DNA of 64,000 nt from contig NW_005200417.1 of NCBI RefSeq assembly GCF_000372725.1, positions 6,425 through 70,424 of the forward strand, written 5' to 3'. Each line of letters opens with the position of its first letter. Position 1 is the first letter of the stretch. This DNA is from Emiliania huxleyi CCMP1516. Its lineage: Eukaryota > Haptophyta > Isochrysidales > Noelaerhabdaceae. The notes under the pieces are model-generated. The model searched no databases. It saw nothing but the letters and a program-made list of their open reading frames with translations, and was not told the origin of the DNA. Of the stretch, positions 11,020-23,443 are shown piece by piece. The position numbers and the translations under genes were made by a program.

Positions 11020-14000
11020 TCACATGTCGGCGCTCTCCGTGGGCGGCGGTGCTGCGTGCGGCGTCGGCGGAGGGGGAAAGCAAGCGTTGAGTTTTGGGAG
11101 AAGAGCCTCCTTGTCGTCCCAGCGGCGAGAGGACTCGCGGAGTGACGCCGCAAGCAGCTCGAATTGGGACGCGGCGTCGGGCCGCTTCTTGAGCGCACCG
11201 GACGAGAGGTTCGCGAGATCGATGAGCGCGGCCGCGGCAGCACGGCGCAACGCCCACGACTGGCCATCGACCATCGTACGCAGGAGCGCAAGCAGTTCCT
11301 GCAGGTGCGAGGCGGCGGCACCCGCATTGCCGCCCCCCTCGTCGTATGCCTCCTCCCACACGCTCGCAAGGGCGCCGGCCTCGTGCTGTTTACCAGCCTC
11401 CTGCCGCTCCGCCTCCCAGCGCGGCTCGTGCCGGCCGATGAAAGCCAGCGGCAACCAATCGGCTCGCAGCCCACCCATGGCGTCGGGCGCGCCGCGGCCA
11501 AGCTCGCGCACGAGCGATGCGAGCGTCAGGCGCTCCTCCTGCTCGTTGGTGGTGACAGCCGTGAGGACGTACCGCTGCGTCAGCGAGCGGAGCAAATCGC
11601 CCAACGGCTCGGGCTTGGCCAACCGCGCGAGCTGCGCTGCCGCACTCGCGTAGGCGCGCCGGGCGGCGGCGGAGCGCTCCTCGAGGATAGCGCGAGTCGC
11701 CACCGAGAGGAGCTTCCCCGCGTGCGGCGTGAGCGCGGACTGCCGGTCGCGAGCGAGCTGCAGCACCACGCGAGCCGCGCCGCACCGCGCCGGCAGACCG
11801 GTCCCGCGCACGAGGATCTCTGACAGGCGAGGCACGGTCGCGCCGACCTGGGCGTCGTCCATGATGGCGAGGCACTGCTCCAGCGCCGCATGTGCCGGCG
11901 ACGCGCGCGCCGCCGCGACGCGAGCCGCCTCGAAGGTGCCGGCCGAGACGCCGAGGCCGGGCGCGTGCTGCTGCATGTAGGTGAGAGCCGACGACTCGTT
12001 GGAGGAGAGCGACTCGATGAGGAAGGGGACGAGCCTGAGGCGGCGGCGGGAGGGGCGTGTGTGATGAGGCGCCCGAGCAGGGCTGGCTTCGAGGTGGAGG
12101 TTCGGTTTGCGTGCGCGCGGGGCGGGGGGCGGGGGGAGGGGGGGAGGGGGGGAGTCTGCCGTGGCGTGTGCGGCCCGACGTGCTTGCCGGAGCCCTGCAC
12201 CAGCTTGAGCAGCTGCTTGGTGCACACGGCGCGCACCTACGCAGGCGCCGTCCACCCGTGCCTCACGCGTGGACTGGCGGTGGCGGTGGCGGTGGCAGCG
12301 GCAGTGGTGCGGCGCGCCTCCTCGGAGGGGAGCAGCACGCCGTCGAGCAGAATTGGCAGCGCGATCTCGAGCACCGCCTCCGCGTCGGAGGCCGAAGCGC
12401 GGCCGCCGTCGGAGAGACGGACGCAAGCCGAAGACACCGCGCGCCACGCCGGCTCCGCCGCCTTGCGGACGGTCTCCTTGACGTCGTCGAGCACGCGGAG
12501 CAGCGCGGTGAGCAGGCGGGCGAGCGTGGGCGACAGCTCCGCCAGCGTGCGGCCGGGCAGGAGCTCGGCGAGCGCGAGGCACGCCGACTCGCGCCCGCGC
12601 CAGAGGCGGTCGCCGAGCGAAGCGCAGAGGTGCTCGAGGACGGGCTGGAGGTGCTTGGTGAGCGCCGGCTTCGGGTCGGGCACGAGGGCCGCCCAGAGCT
12701 GGCGCATGGCGTTCGCCACCCGCGGGTTTGGGTCGAAGGTGTAGCGGAAGAGCGTCGGCAGCAGCGAAGGCAGGTGCGGCTCGAGCGCATCGCGCGACTG
12801 CTCAGCGAGGGCAAAGGCGACCCCCTTGCGGGTGTTCCACACCGCCGACGAAGCCGCACACTCCATGAGCTTGTAGACAAGAGCGGGCTGGCCGACGGAC
12901 GTCGCTATCTCGGAGAGCTCCTTGTAGGTGGCCATCTCACCGCCCGAAGCGGAGGCGTTGGCGGCGCGCGAGCTCTGTAGCCCGGCGACGAGCTCCTGGA
13001 GGATGGTGGCGCGCGACGCCTCGTCGCAGCAGTCGAAGAGCGCCGAGAGGCCCTTGGAGGCGAGCTCCTGCGTCGCCTCGTTCGAGTCGGCGAGCAAGCC
13101 AACCAGCGCCGCCTGGATCCGGCCCGCCGCGGTGCGCACCGCAAGCTCGCCGCCCCCAGACTTTGCCGCCTGCCGCAAAAGCGCGAGCAGCCACGCCGCG
13201 CCAGCTTGGCGCTCGAGCGGCGCCCATGCCACCACGTGCTGGAGCAGCACGCGGCCGAGCACGTAGCGCAAGAGCGTGTCGCCCGCCGCCAGCTCGCAAG
13301 CGGTTGCGGCGTCGGCGGTGCGCTCGGCGAGAGTGGCGTCCGCGCCCGTGCCCGTCACCGCTGGCGCCTCCGGCGGCTTGATTCGCGGCAGCGCGGGTGG
13401 AGGCGCGCTGCTTGCCTGGCGGGGCGGCGACATGGCCAGGGTGGCAAGCGCGTCGCCGACGACCAGCTGGAGCTCGACGTCTTTCACGGTGTGCATGCCG
13501 AGGATGGCGAGCAGCGCGGCGTTGCGGAAGGGCGCGTGCGGGTCGCCCGCGACGAGCTGCCCCAACGCTCGGACCGCCGTGGTACGCACCTTCTCGCGCC
13601 GCAGCAGAGACGCGAGGTGCGCCACGACCGAGTGCTTCGTCATCTCCTCCTCGGACCGACCCGCAGCCTCGTCGTTGTCCCCCTCGGTCGTCGCCGCTGT
13701 CGCCGTCGACGTCGCCTCGGCACCCTCCTTCGGCGCCGCCTGGCCGCCATTGCCCTCCTTGGCTGCTGCGTCTGGCGCATCGCCGCCCTCCTCGGCTTCC
13801 GCGGCGCCGACGCCCACGGGCAGCGGCAGCGGGCCGGCGGCGCCGACGGCTCCGACGGCCGCGGCGGCAGCGACGGTGACGTGTGGAGTGCGGTGCTTGA
13901 GGAGGGCACCCAATTTGGCGGCCGCCGCTGTGCGCGCTGCTTCGAGCGCCGCCGGTCCGTCGCCAGCCTCGCTGCCGCTATCCACCTCCATCGCGTCGGC

Positions 14001-16782
14001 CGACACCGACGAAGCCGCCGGGTCGAGGCGGGCCGTCAGGAAGCCGGCGAGCAACGACGCGCCGACGGCCCTCTTCGCCTCGCTCGGGCCGGAGCAGCCC
14101 GCGTCGAGCGAGGGCAGCATCCCAACCACCGAGCGGAGCAGCGCCGTCGCGCGCGCGCGCGGCAGCGCCTTTGCCCCAGCGGCGAGCGCTTCGCAGAGCA
14201 GCCGCTGCGTGCTGTCGGACGCGAAGGACGACGACAGAGCGACGTTCTTGAGCGGCTCCTCCGCCTCGGCCACGCGCCGCGGCAGCGCGCCCAGCGCAGC
14301 CGCCTCCGCCACCTGCACCTTGGAGGCGGCGTCCACGGCCCCGGTGACCAGGGTGTGCAGCGACGTCGCGGCCGCCGCGAGCAGCTCGCGGTCGCCGTGG
14401 TGCGCAAAGAGGGAGCGGCCGAGCAGCGCCATCAGCTCCCGCGCGCCGGCGCCGACTCCGGGCACACCGCCCGCGGCGTCCGACGCGCGCAACATCACCG
14501 CGAGCCGTGAGCCGACGGCCGTCTCCGGGGGCTCGCCTGGGAGCAGCGCCACCGCCTCCGCGCGGAGGCAGTCGAGCGCGTACCGGAGCGCCTCGCCCGT
14601 CGCCTGCGTCGGCAGCGGCGGCGGCCCCTCGCCGCCCTCCGCCTCGGCCGAGCCCGGGTCGAGGAGCGGCACCTCCCACACGCCGCCGGCGGCGTGGTCG
14701 AGCCGCGTGAGCGCCACTCGCCCGAGGATGGCTCGGACCACCTCGGCAAACGGAGGCCAGCCAGCGGAGAGCGAGCTCAGCCGGCCGCGCTCCGTCGACC
14801 GCTCGGAAAGCGACCCCTCCGCTCCCTCGAGCGCGACCGTGTAGTACGGCGGTCCGCCGCCGGCGTCGGCGTGCACCTGTGCCACCACGCCAAGCCGGCG
14901 GACGCCGTCGCTGCCCTCGTGCGCCACGCGCGTCCCCGCGGCAAGCGCCTCGTCGCCGCCGCTGCCGCCGCCCGCGGGCGGCGGAACGGGACGGAGGGCG
15001 GCGAGCGCAGCCTCGCGGACCTCGGGCCGCTCGTCGGCGGCGCCGGCCAAGCAGACGAGGCGCGTGGGCACGTCGTCGCGCGAGAAGACGGTGGCCGCCC
15101 AAGCCATGGCTGCAAGCCGCGCCTGAGGCGCCCGGTCTGCTGCCGACGCCGCCAGCAGCCGCGTGAGGCGCGCCGCCGTCTGCGCCGGCAGCGCGCTGCC
15201 GCCCGCCCCGGGCGCGTGCACCTTCGCGAGGGCGGCGAGTGCCTCGTGCAGCGGCGTGCGCGCGCCCGCCTCCTCGGTGCGGAGCGCGCCGAAGAGCTCC
15301 GTGGGCAGAGCCGAGTCTGCGGCGAGCAGCTTTGGCGCGCGGCGGCAGAGGGCGGCGAGGGCTCCGTACGCGTGGCTGCGCATCGAGACCGCCTCCGGGG
15401 CGTCGGGCCGCAGCCCGGGCGTGGCCTCGCCGCGCGTCACGCGAAGCAGGCCGGCCAGCAGGTGCGCCCCCGCGGCGTCCAGCAGCGGCAGCGCAGCGTG
15501 CGAGGAGATGTGCTCCGCGAGGGCGGCGCCCTGCTGCTGCAGCCGCGGCGTCGCGTCGCCCGCGAAGAGGGCGTGGAAGGTCGCCTGCAGCACGCCCGGG
15601 AAGCGCGAGGCGGCGGCCACCGAGCGGCAGAGGTGGCTGACCGCCTTGGTGCGCACCGCCACGGCCGATGGCCGCCGCCGCGCCGCCGGTGACGCAGCGG
15701 AGCCGGCGGCGGCGCCCGCGGCAGCCTCCGAGCCGAGCACGAGGCTGCAGAGCGAGTCGATGAGGGCGTGCGACTCGAGGTCAGTCCCGGCGGCCACCGC
15801 GCGAAGCCTGGCCTCGCCCGTCGTCTTGACCGCGCCATCGCCGTCGCACGAGGCGACCAGCCAGTGCGGCAGCGTCTCGAGCGGCGAGAAGAGCGGGCCC
15901 TCTCCGCCGGCCGAAGGGCTGCCGGCCGCAGTCGCAGGGCCGCCGGCCGCAGTCACGGCGGGCGCGTCGGAGGAGGCGACTGGGACGGGCGCCCCGCCGG
16001 CGGGTGCTCCGAGCAGGCGGCAGGCGGCGAGCTTCTTGGCGGCGAGCAGCTCGCCGCGCACCTCCTCGTGTGAGAGGCGGCCCTTGACTCGCTTGGCGGC
16101 GTCTGCAGAGAGGCCCGGCGGTGGCTCCGCGCTCCTGTCGGCGGCGGGAGCGGCGGGAGGAGGGAGGAACTGGAGGAGGTCGAGGAGCCACTCGAGGACG
16201 AGGGCGCGGTCCGCCGGGTCGGTCAGGAAGGGCAGCCTCCCCTCGAGCTCGGCGTGCGAGCCGGGCAGCGGCAGCTCGGAGAGGGAGCCGAGCAACAGCG
16301 AGAGGAGCGTCTCCTGCTGTGCCGCGCCGCGGCGCGCGATGCCACGCAGCAGAGGCGGCACCACGACCGCGCGCTGTGCAGGCGCCGCGCGGCCGAGTCC
16401 CATCTCAAGGTAGACGAGGCAAAAGTTGGAGGCCATCGGTGCAGTGGCTGGGTTGGCAAACTGCTTTGCCAGTGGAGTGAGCGGCAGGGCGACGGACGAG
16501 TCGCCGCGGATCCTCTTGTTGAGGTGGGTCAGTATGGCCATCACCTGCGGCGCGCGTGCAGAGCACGGGTCGGAGGACGCGGCGGCGGCGATGGAGAGGC
16601 ACGGCTTGCGCCGAGTGCACCTTGGCCCGCACAGCGGCGTCGTCCGTCGCGAGGAAGCCGATGATGTTGGGCAGCGCCGGATCAAGAAGCTTCGCGAGCT
16701 TGGAGTCCTCGCATAGCCCGATTCGCAGCTCGGCCTTCTCGAGCTTCTCGAGCAGCGCGGTGTTGGCACCTGGGGTGCTCAT
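11020..16782 (-). CDS. ECM29: ECM29-like proteasome adaptor/scaffold, HEAT-repeat protein
   Basis: Exons (reading leftward) 16782-16621, 16544-12318, 12236-12184 and 12034-11020 join in frame to 1818 residues. ECM29 binds the 26S proteasome and couples it to other factors. The N-terminus (LLEKLEKAELRIGLCEDSKLAKLL, then AVRAKVMAILTHLNKRI across the first intron) matches the ECM29 N-terminal domain. Further on, TYKELSEIATSVGQPALVYK, WNTRKGVAFALAEQ, FDPNPRVANAMRQLW, WRGRESACLALAELL and DDVKETVRKAAEPAW follow the conserved HEAT blocks in order. Introns two and three are GC-AG, the first GT-AG; the third joins QGSG-K-LVPFLIESLS exactly as the family requires. Alanine-rich insertions lengthen the middle. 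Homology fades after DDKEALLPKL, and the roughly 250 C-terminal residues seen in animal ECM29 seem absent. It sits opposite several long chance frames. Confidence 0.93.
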
Positions 16783-17509
16783 GTGTCGCCTTCCAACAAC
16801 AAGCTGGACAACCTGTCTGCTATTGCCGCAGCCGCTTCACAGCTGCTCCTGTGGGAACAGAGTCTCGGAGGGACCAGCGTGAGCGAGACCGAGGCCCTCG
16901 AGGTTGACAGCGGGTCGGCTGGGGCTATACACTGGACAACGCCGAGACAGCCAGAAAAGAAATTCGCGCCGCCATGCGCTCCCGTCCCCGCTCGCCCGTT
17001 CCTCTGATCGTCCTTCCAAGATCAGGTAAGGTAAGGTAAGGTAAATCTCTCCACTCACACAAAGTGGTGGGGTATCAAAGCTTCAAAGGTGGGGGCCGTT
17101 CCAAGTACCAAGTCCAAGATCATCCTGCTCTGCTAACTTGGGGGGACCACCTGCTGCGCGGCTTCTCCCCTTTTTTGGTTTACTCTTTCTACTGTGGCCA
17201 GGGGAAAATCTATCTAACACTGGGCTTTCGATCTATTTCTCCTGTCTCCTCACACATGCTGGCGCGACATTGCGACACGGCCGGGGCGCGCTGCAGCGCT
17301 CGAGAGTCGACCCGAACCCCCCTCCCCCCTCTCTCTCCGTCCCGCTCCCCGACCTCTCCCTCAGCGCGCGGGCTGCGCGCGCACTGGCGCGCCCGCGCGA
17401 TGGGGGTTGAGTGCCGGCGCACGGACGCCGCCGGGGGTGTGGGCCAAGGGGGGAAGAGGGGGGAAGGGAAGGGAGACTCGGGCAGAGTAGTTTGGGCCGA
17501 GTCTGGGCC
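16783..17509. other. Intergenic region with GGTAA repeats
   Basis: 727 bp between the ECM29 start (to its left, reading away) and the 3' end of 14-3-3. It holds the ECM29 promoter and a run of AGGTAAGGTAAGGTAAGGTAA at about 17023-17043. No gene was recognised. Confidence 0.5.
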
Positions 17510-18586
<1,077 letters not shown>

Positions 18587-18854
18587 ATTTCCTGGGCGTG
18601 ATCTGTCGGCGTGTGGTGGACTTGGCTAAGGCGTGTGGAGGGCGCCTGAGTTGTTTTCTCGCTTCTTTTATTCCCCCCGGTCCGGGTGTGTACGAACATA
18701 CCCGTTTTGCCCCGTGCAACACACAACTGATTTTGTGAAGCGATTGCCGAAACCCCCCGTAACCGCCCCGGAAACGCGCAACGTCCGCCCAGCGTTCGGG
18801 GCCGCAGCCACAGACTGCGAACCAAACAACTCTAACACTCACGCTCTCTCAGAC
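18587..18854. promoter_or_regulatory. Shared promoter between 14-3-3 and the ankyrin gene
   Basis: 268 bp separate the two divergent start codons, so both core promoters and 5' untranslated regions must lie here. No clear TATA box or duplicated element was recognised. Inference from gene orientation only. Confidence 0.5.
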
Positions 18855-19565
18855 ATGCCGTGGTCCGACTTTGCCCCCGCCGAGGACGCGCCGGACCGCG
18901 AGCAGCAGGTCGCGCGGCTCTTCACGGCCTGCGAGGCTGGCGACAACGACCGCGCCTTTCTCGTTCTCAAGGCGTGCGAAAAGCAGCGGTACCCTCTGGA
19001 CGAGATGGTCAATGCCAGGACGCCCGACGGAGCCACGCCGCTCTTCTACGCAGCAAAGGGGGGACACGACGTCGTGGTGGAGACGCTGCTCGCCACCGGG
19101 CAGTGCGTCGTCAACGCCGCCACCGCAGCGGGCTTCACCCCCCTCTTCATCGCGGCGCTGCGGGGGAGGGCTGGCGCCGTGGGCGTGCTCCTGAATGAAT
19201 ACGGGGTCGCGGTGAACCAGCCGGCGAAGGATGGGCGCACCGCCCTCTACGCGGCGTGCGAGGCTGGCTGCGTGAAGTCCTGCCGCCTCCTGCTCAAGGC
19301 GGGGGCTCAGCCCGACGTCGGGGCGCGGCGCAGGCCCGACAACTCGACCCCGCTGATCGTGGCTGCCTATCTCGGCCACGCGGCGGTGGTGCAGGTGCTG
19401 CTCGACGCCGGCGCGAAGCTGACCCCGGCGGACGACGACGGCACCGCGCTCGCCAACGCTCGGCGCCAGCGCAAGCACGAGGTGGTCGAGATCCTCGAGC
19501 GGGCCATGAAGGAGAAGGGGTGGACCGAGGAGGACCTGGACGCGCCCGTGCTTGTGCCGCCCTGA
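18855..19565 (+). CDS. Ankyrin-repeat protein, 236 residues
   Basis: Single exon starting MPWSDFAPAEDAPDREQQ. At least four ankyrin repeats follow from about residue 20: DGATPLFYAAKGGHDVVVETLL, AGFTPLFIAALRGRAGAVGVLL, DGRTALYAACEAGCVKSCRLLL and NSTPLIVAAYLGHAAVVQVLL carry the TPLxxAAxxGHxxVVxxLL pattern. The C-terminus is charged (AMKEKGWTEEDLDAP). No signal peptide, membrane segment or extra domain is visible, so it is probably a soluble protein-binding module. The start was chosen as the first ATG with sensible sequence after it; the frame stays open upstream but is low in information. Specific partner unknown. Confidence 0.88.
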   Translation: MPWSDFAPAEDAPDREQQVARLFTACEAGDNDRAFLVLKACEKQRYPLDEMVNARTPDGATPLFYAAKGGHDVVVETLLATGQCVVNAATAAGFTPLFIAALRGRAGAVGVLLNEYGVAVNQPAKDGRTALYAACEAGCVKSCRLLLKAGAQPDVGARRRPDNSTPLIVAAYLGHAAVVQVLLDAGAKLTPADDDGTALANARRQRKHEVVEILERAMKEKGWTEEDLDAPVLVPP

Positions 19566-19617
19566 CAACGCGTGCTCGAGGCAGGGAGCCGCCCGGGCGT
19601 CTTCGGGTACACCCCAC

Positions 19618-19686
19618 AACACACGCACACGCACACACACACGCACACACACACACACGTCACACGCACACACACACACACACACA
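19618..19686 (+). repeat. (AC)n microsatellite
   Basis: About 69 bp of AC dinucleotides with occasional G interruptions, just 3' of the ankyrin gene. Confidence 0.97.
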
Positions 19687-20426
19687 TCGCTCCCCACTTT
19701 TCACCTCACACCTGGCCTCCCGAAATCTTTTGCGCCTCGCCGCGGCGTGCTAGGGGGGGAAACGGGGAGAGAGGCAGGGGTGGGTGGCGACCTCGGACTT
19801 GCGGGGAGTAAATCCAGGTTAGTCCAGTGAGACTGTGAGACGGACAGTGGCATGCGCGTGTGGGGAGTTGGTCAGTCTCTTTGGTTACTTGCATGGTTGG
19901 GGCGCAAAAATCTATGCTGCGACGGCGACACGGCTCAGGCTCAGCTCCTCTCGCTCGAACGCGCTCCCCACGAGACGGTGTGACCACAGACGTCAGACCA
20001 CGAGGAGTGCAGAGAGGAGACCGCACATACAGTAGACTGTGTCAGTACACACAGATATCAAGACGCAGAACAACTGTTTATTCTCCTTGCCTCAACGCTC
20101 AGCCAGGAGCTCCCGCACGCGCTGGCGCGAGTCATGGCGCATGCAACGCGTCTGAATGCTCGCCTCGCCTCGCGCAAATGCGACCGTCCTCGCAGCCGAC
20201 AGTCCACCGCCTGCTAAAGGAGCACTGCGACGAATGCGGCACCGGCGACGCATGGCAGGCTGGTCATGACGCAGTTATAGGGTGTTGTGTGCCATCAGAG
20301 TGACTCTCTGACTCTGTGTGTCAGGGATAGTCAGGGCCGTCCATCAGAGCTCCAGCAAGCTCAGAGACACCCCACTAGTGCGGCTCGACCTCTTTGAGTC
20401 ACTGCCTTCCCGGCGGTTTTGCTGTA

Positions 20427-20596
20427 GAGCCTAGTCTACAACAAGCTCTACAACAAAATCGCGCTCTACATCGCTCTACAACGCAGGCGCTTCGTCCCGC
20501 GGCGGATGTAGAGCTCTACAGCTCTACAGCGCTCCAGAGCGCTCTACATCTCTACATCTCTACAGCGCTCTACACTCTACATCCTCTACACCCTCC
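20427..20596 (+). repeat. CTCTACA repeat cluster
   Basis: About 170 bp in which the heptamer CTCTACA recurs more than a dozen times at irregular spacing, often as GCTCTACA, CTCTACATCTCTACA or CTCTACAACA. The heptamers are all on the + strand, which suggests slippage from a single seed. A shared GCTCTAC start is also found in the duplication at 20802-20870. Confidence 0.8.
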
Positions 20597-20801
20597 CTCA
20601 GTTCGCAGTCTCTCGCCAACCGATTCTCGCACAGGCCACAGCGACCTTCATGCCACCTCGCGGTCGTCCCCTTCGCCTCCTTCGTCGTCCTCTGTGAAAA
20701 AGAATTCTAATAAGGCAAGCCCCTCCGAAAGACCGCTGGACTTGCATAAGGGTAGAAGAAAAGAAAATAAAAGCTCCGCGCGCTCTCCTGCTGCTTGCGA
20801 G

Positions 20802-20870
20802 GCGCTCTACCGCAGCGGCCGGGCATCCGCTGGCGGAGTCGCTCTACCGCAGCGGCCGGGCATCCGCTGG
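20802..20870 (+). repeat. Tandem duplication of about 30 bp upstream of the hydrolase
   Basis: GCTCTACCGCAGCGGCCGGG with the following CATCCGCTGG appears at about 20802-20832 and again at 20840-20870. It lies immediately before the hydrolase start codon at 20878, so it is probably in the 5' untranslated region or promoter. Confidence 0.85.
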
Positions 20871-20877
20871 GTAGCCT

Positions 20878-23443
20878 ATGCCCATCTCGACCTCCACGGT
20901 GGAGCTCGGCACGCTCAACTTCCGGATGGCTGACCCGGCCGCGGGGCCTCGCTCGCCTGTGCAAGTTGCTCCCCGCCCGCGCTGCCAGTGCGGCCCTGCC
21001 GTAAAGAGCTGGAGTCTGTGCCTGGCGACGGTGGTTGCGCTGCTGGCGGTGCTCGTGTGGGTGCTGCCGTCGCTGCTGCTGCAGGGCATCGGGATGCTGA
21101 TGCTCTACGCGGTGATGCCACGCGTCATGAAGCACGTGTACCCGACACGGCTCGGCATGGTCCACGTGTACGCCTTCCGGCTGGTCCACCGCGTGGCCTT
21201 CAACTCGCAGCCTCACTCGCGCTCAATCAAGGTGGACCTTGTCGCCGACGGCACAGCCTGGCCGTTCGAGGACGACCCCTTCAGCAACGAGTCGCACGAC
21301 GAGGCGGCGGTGTCGCCGAGCGGGCCGCAACACACGCCGCCGTGCTCTCCGCCATCCGTCGGCGACGGTGCCGGGAGCGACCATGAGGGCCGTGGCGAGA
21401 GTCTGGCGACGGCGGCAGCGGCCGTACTCGTCAGCGATGGCGGTGGCGGTGGCAGCGGCGGCGGCAGCGGCAGCGGCGGCAGCAGTGACGGCGGCGGCGG
21501 CGGCGGCGCAGCAGCAGCAGGAGGCGGGATTGTCGTCCGACGCCCAGCGTCCGGCTGGCCGACCGACTCGAGCGCGCCAGGACGTCTCCGGCTCGCCGAG
21601 GAGGAGGCGCAGCGAGAAGGTGCGTGCGAGTGGACGGTGCACACGGTGGCTTGTCTGCTCGACAACTACTGCTACGTCCTCGTCGACCGGTCGGGCGGCG
21701 CCGACGCAGCAGACCGCCCCCGTGACCCGTCCTAGACATGTCGGTGACGTGTCCTGGACATGCCGCATAGGACCCGACGCAGCGGACCGCCCGGTCGCTC
21801 TCGTCGACCCGTCGGACCCGACGGCCGTCCTAGCGGCTCTGTCGGACCTGTCGCGCGACCACTACGGCGGGGCGGCGCTGAGGCCAGTCGCAATCCTGAC
21901 GACGCACAAACACTGGGACCACGCCGCGGGCAACGTGCCGCTGCGCGAAAAGTTTGGCCGCTCGCTTCGCGTGTACGGTGGCGAGGTGGACGCGGTCTCG
22001 GGCTGCACGCACCCCCTCCGCGATGGCGACGAGGTGCGCGTCGGCTCGCTGCGCGTGGTTGCGCTCTCCGCCCCCGGCCACACCGCCGGCTCGACCGCCT
22101 TCCTCGTGCGCGGCTCGCCCTCGGCGCTCTTCGGGGGCGACGTCCTCTTTTGTGGCGGCTGCGGCGCTCCCTTCGAAGGCTGCGCCGACGACATGGTCTC
22201 GACCTTCGCGAAGCTGTGGCGCTCGTGCCCCCCGGAGACGCTCCTCTTCCCGGGGCACGAGTACACCCTGTCGATCCTGCCGCAATACGTCACGGGCGCG
22301 CTCCCGGGCGCCGACACGCCCGACGTGTACGCCAAGCTCTGCGCCGCCATCTACCGCGCGCGGGAGCTGCGCGCGCAGGCGCCGCCCTGCCCAACGGCGC
22401 CTCTTGCGCTCGCCGACGAGCTCTCGCTGAACGAGAAGTTCGCCCCGCTGCGCCACGCAGCCGAGGCGCTGGTGCAGGCGTGGCGCCTCCACCGCGCTCT
22501 CGAGGCGGCGACGGCTGGCATCGAAGCCATACAGGCGTCTGCGGAGGAGGCGGCGGGCAGCAGAGGCAGCTCGCCAAAAGTCAGCGAGGGGGCGCAAGCA
22601 CAGAGCGATGGGGCGGCCGACGATCTGGGCGACGCGAGACCGACGTTGAGCATGCTCTGCCAACCGTGTGAGCAAGAACCGGTCGCCGACCGCTATGGCG
22701 GAGCGGGAGGAGGCGGGGCGGATGATGGCGGAGGCGGAGGCGGAGGTGTTGCCGCCTTTTCCTGGGAAGCCGCCCGCGGTGGCTCCAGTGGCCCGGCGGG
22801 TCTGACAGGACTTGGCGCGACGGCGATTGAGCGCGGCCTTATGCTGGTCCCGCGCGCTCGCCTCCGGAAACTGGCCAGTGCTATGAGGCGCGGCGAAGAG
22901 CCACGCTCTTTGATGCTGCTCCTCGAGGCGGTTCTCCGCTCGCCGCTCGAGGGCGGCATCCTCGGCCTGGCCGATGCGACAGCGGCGGCTGCGAGCGATG
23001 CGAGCGACGCGAGCGGCCCGACGGCCCCACACCGGATGGAGGAGCTCGTCAACATCACCACCCGTGAGACCAGCGCCGCCTTTGAGCTCCTCGGCTGCCT
23101 CCCTGGCCAGATGCGCGCAAAGACGTTGCTGCGCGCCGTGAGCTGTCCTCACGTGACGAGCACGCCGCTCTCCGCCACCGAAGCGGCCGCGCTCCTCAGC
23201 GTCGTCGGCGTTGACCCGCGCGGCCTCATCTCGGCCGCGCGCTTCGAGGCGCGGCTCGGCGTGTTGCCGCCACCGCCCGAGCCCGTGACGCCAGGGTTGT
23301 GCGAGCGTACGTGCGGCCGATGCTGCCCGATGATGACCGCGAGGGTGCTTCGGAGCGGGGCCGGCTTCCGGCAACTGGCGGCTCTTGGCAAGAAGAACAA
23401 GAGCTCCAAGAGCGAAACTGCGCCGATGATCGCACCGGTCTGA
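20878..23443 (+). CDS. Membrane-anchored metallo-beta-lactamase-fold hydrolase, glyoxalase II-like
   Basis: Exons 20878-21721 and 21771-23443 give 838 residues. One long hydrophobic segment lies at about 44-72 (LATVVALLAVLVWVLPSLLL), then a Gly/Ser/Ala-rich linker. The hydrolase domain begins near WTVHTVACLLDNYCYVLVDR and has the metal-binding motif THKHWDH (His327, His329, Asp331, His332), then APGHTAGSTAFLV, LFGGDVLFCGG and LFPGHEYTL, the metal ligands in the order seen in hydroxyacylglutathione hydrolase and its relative PNKD. Known relatives hydrolyse glutathione thioesters; the substrate here is not shown. About 350 further residues follow with no clear domain, ending in a Lys/Ser tail. 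The 49-bp GT-AG intron is flanked by near-identical copies of GACGCAGCxGACCGCCC. Confidence 0.85.

Larger units (their letters stand above)
19566..20877. other. Repeat-rich intergenic region
   Basis: 1.3 kb between the ankyrin gene and the hydrolase. It holds a CA microsatellite, a dense CTCTACA cluster and a tandem duplication near the hydrolase start, each listed separately. No gene was recognised in the remainder. Confidence 0.5.

Noticed and set aside
13206-16413. Several 300-500-codon frames on the + strand
   Set aside because: Antisense to ECM29, whose HEAT blocks are unmistakable on the minus strand. The + frames have no motif.
20427-20596. CRISPR array
   Set aside because: The 7-bp repeats are irregularly spaced with no unique spacers, and the genome is eukaryotic.
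20394-20933. 180-codon frame of Tyr/His/Leu repeats
   Set aside because: Direct translation of the CTCTACA cluster.
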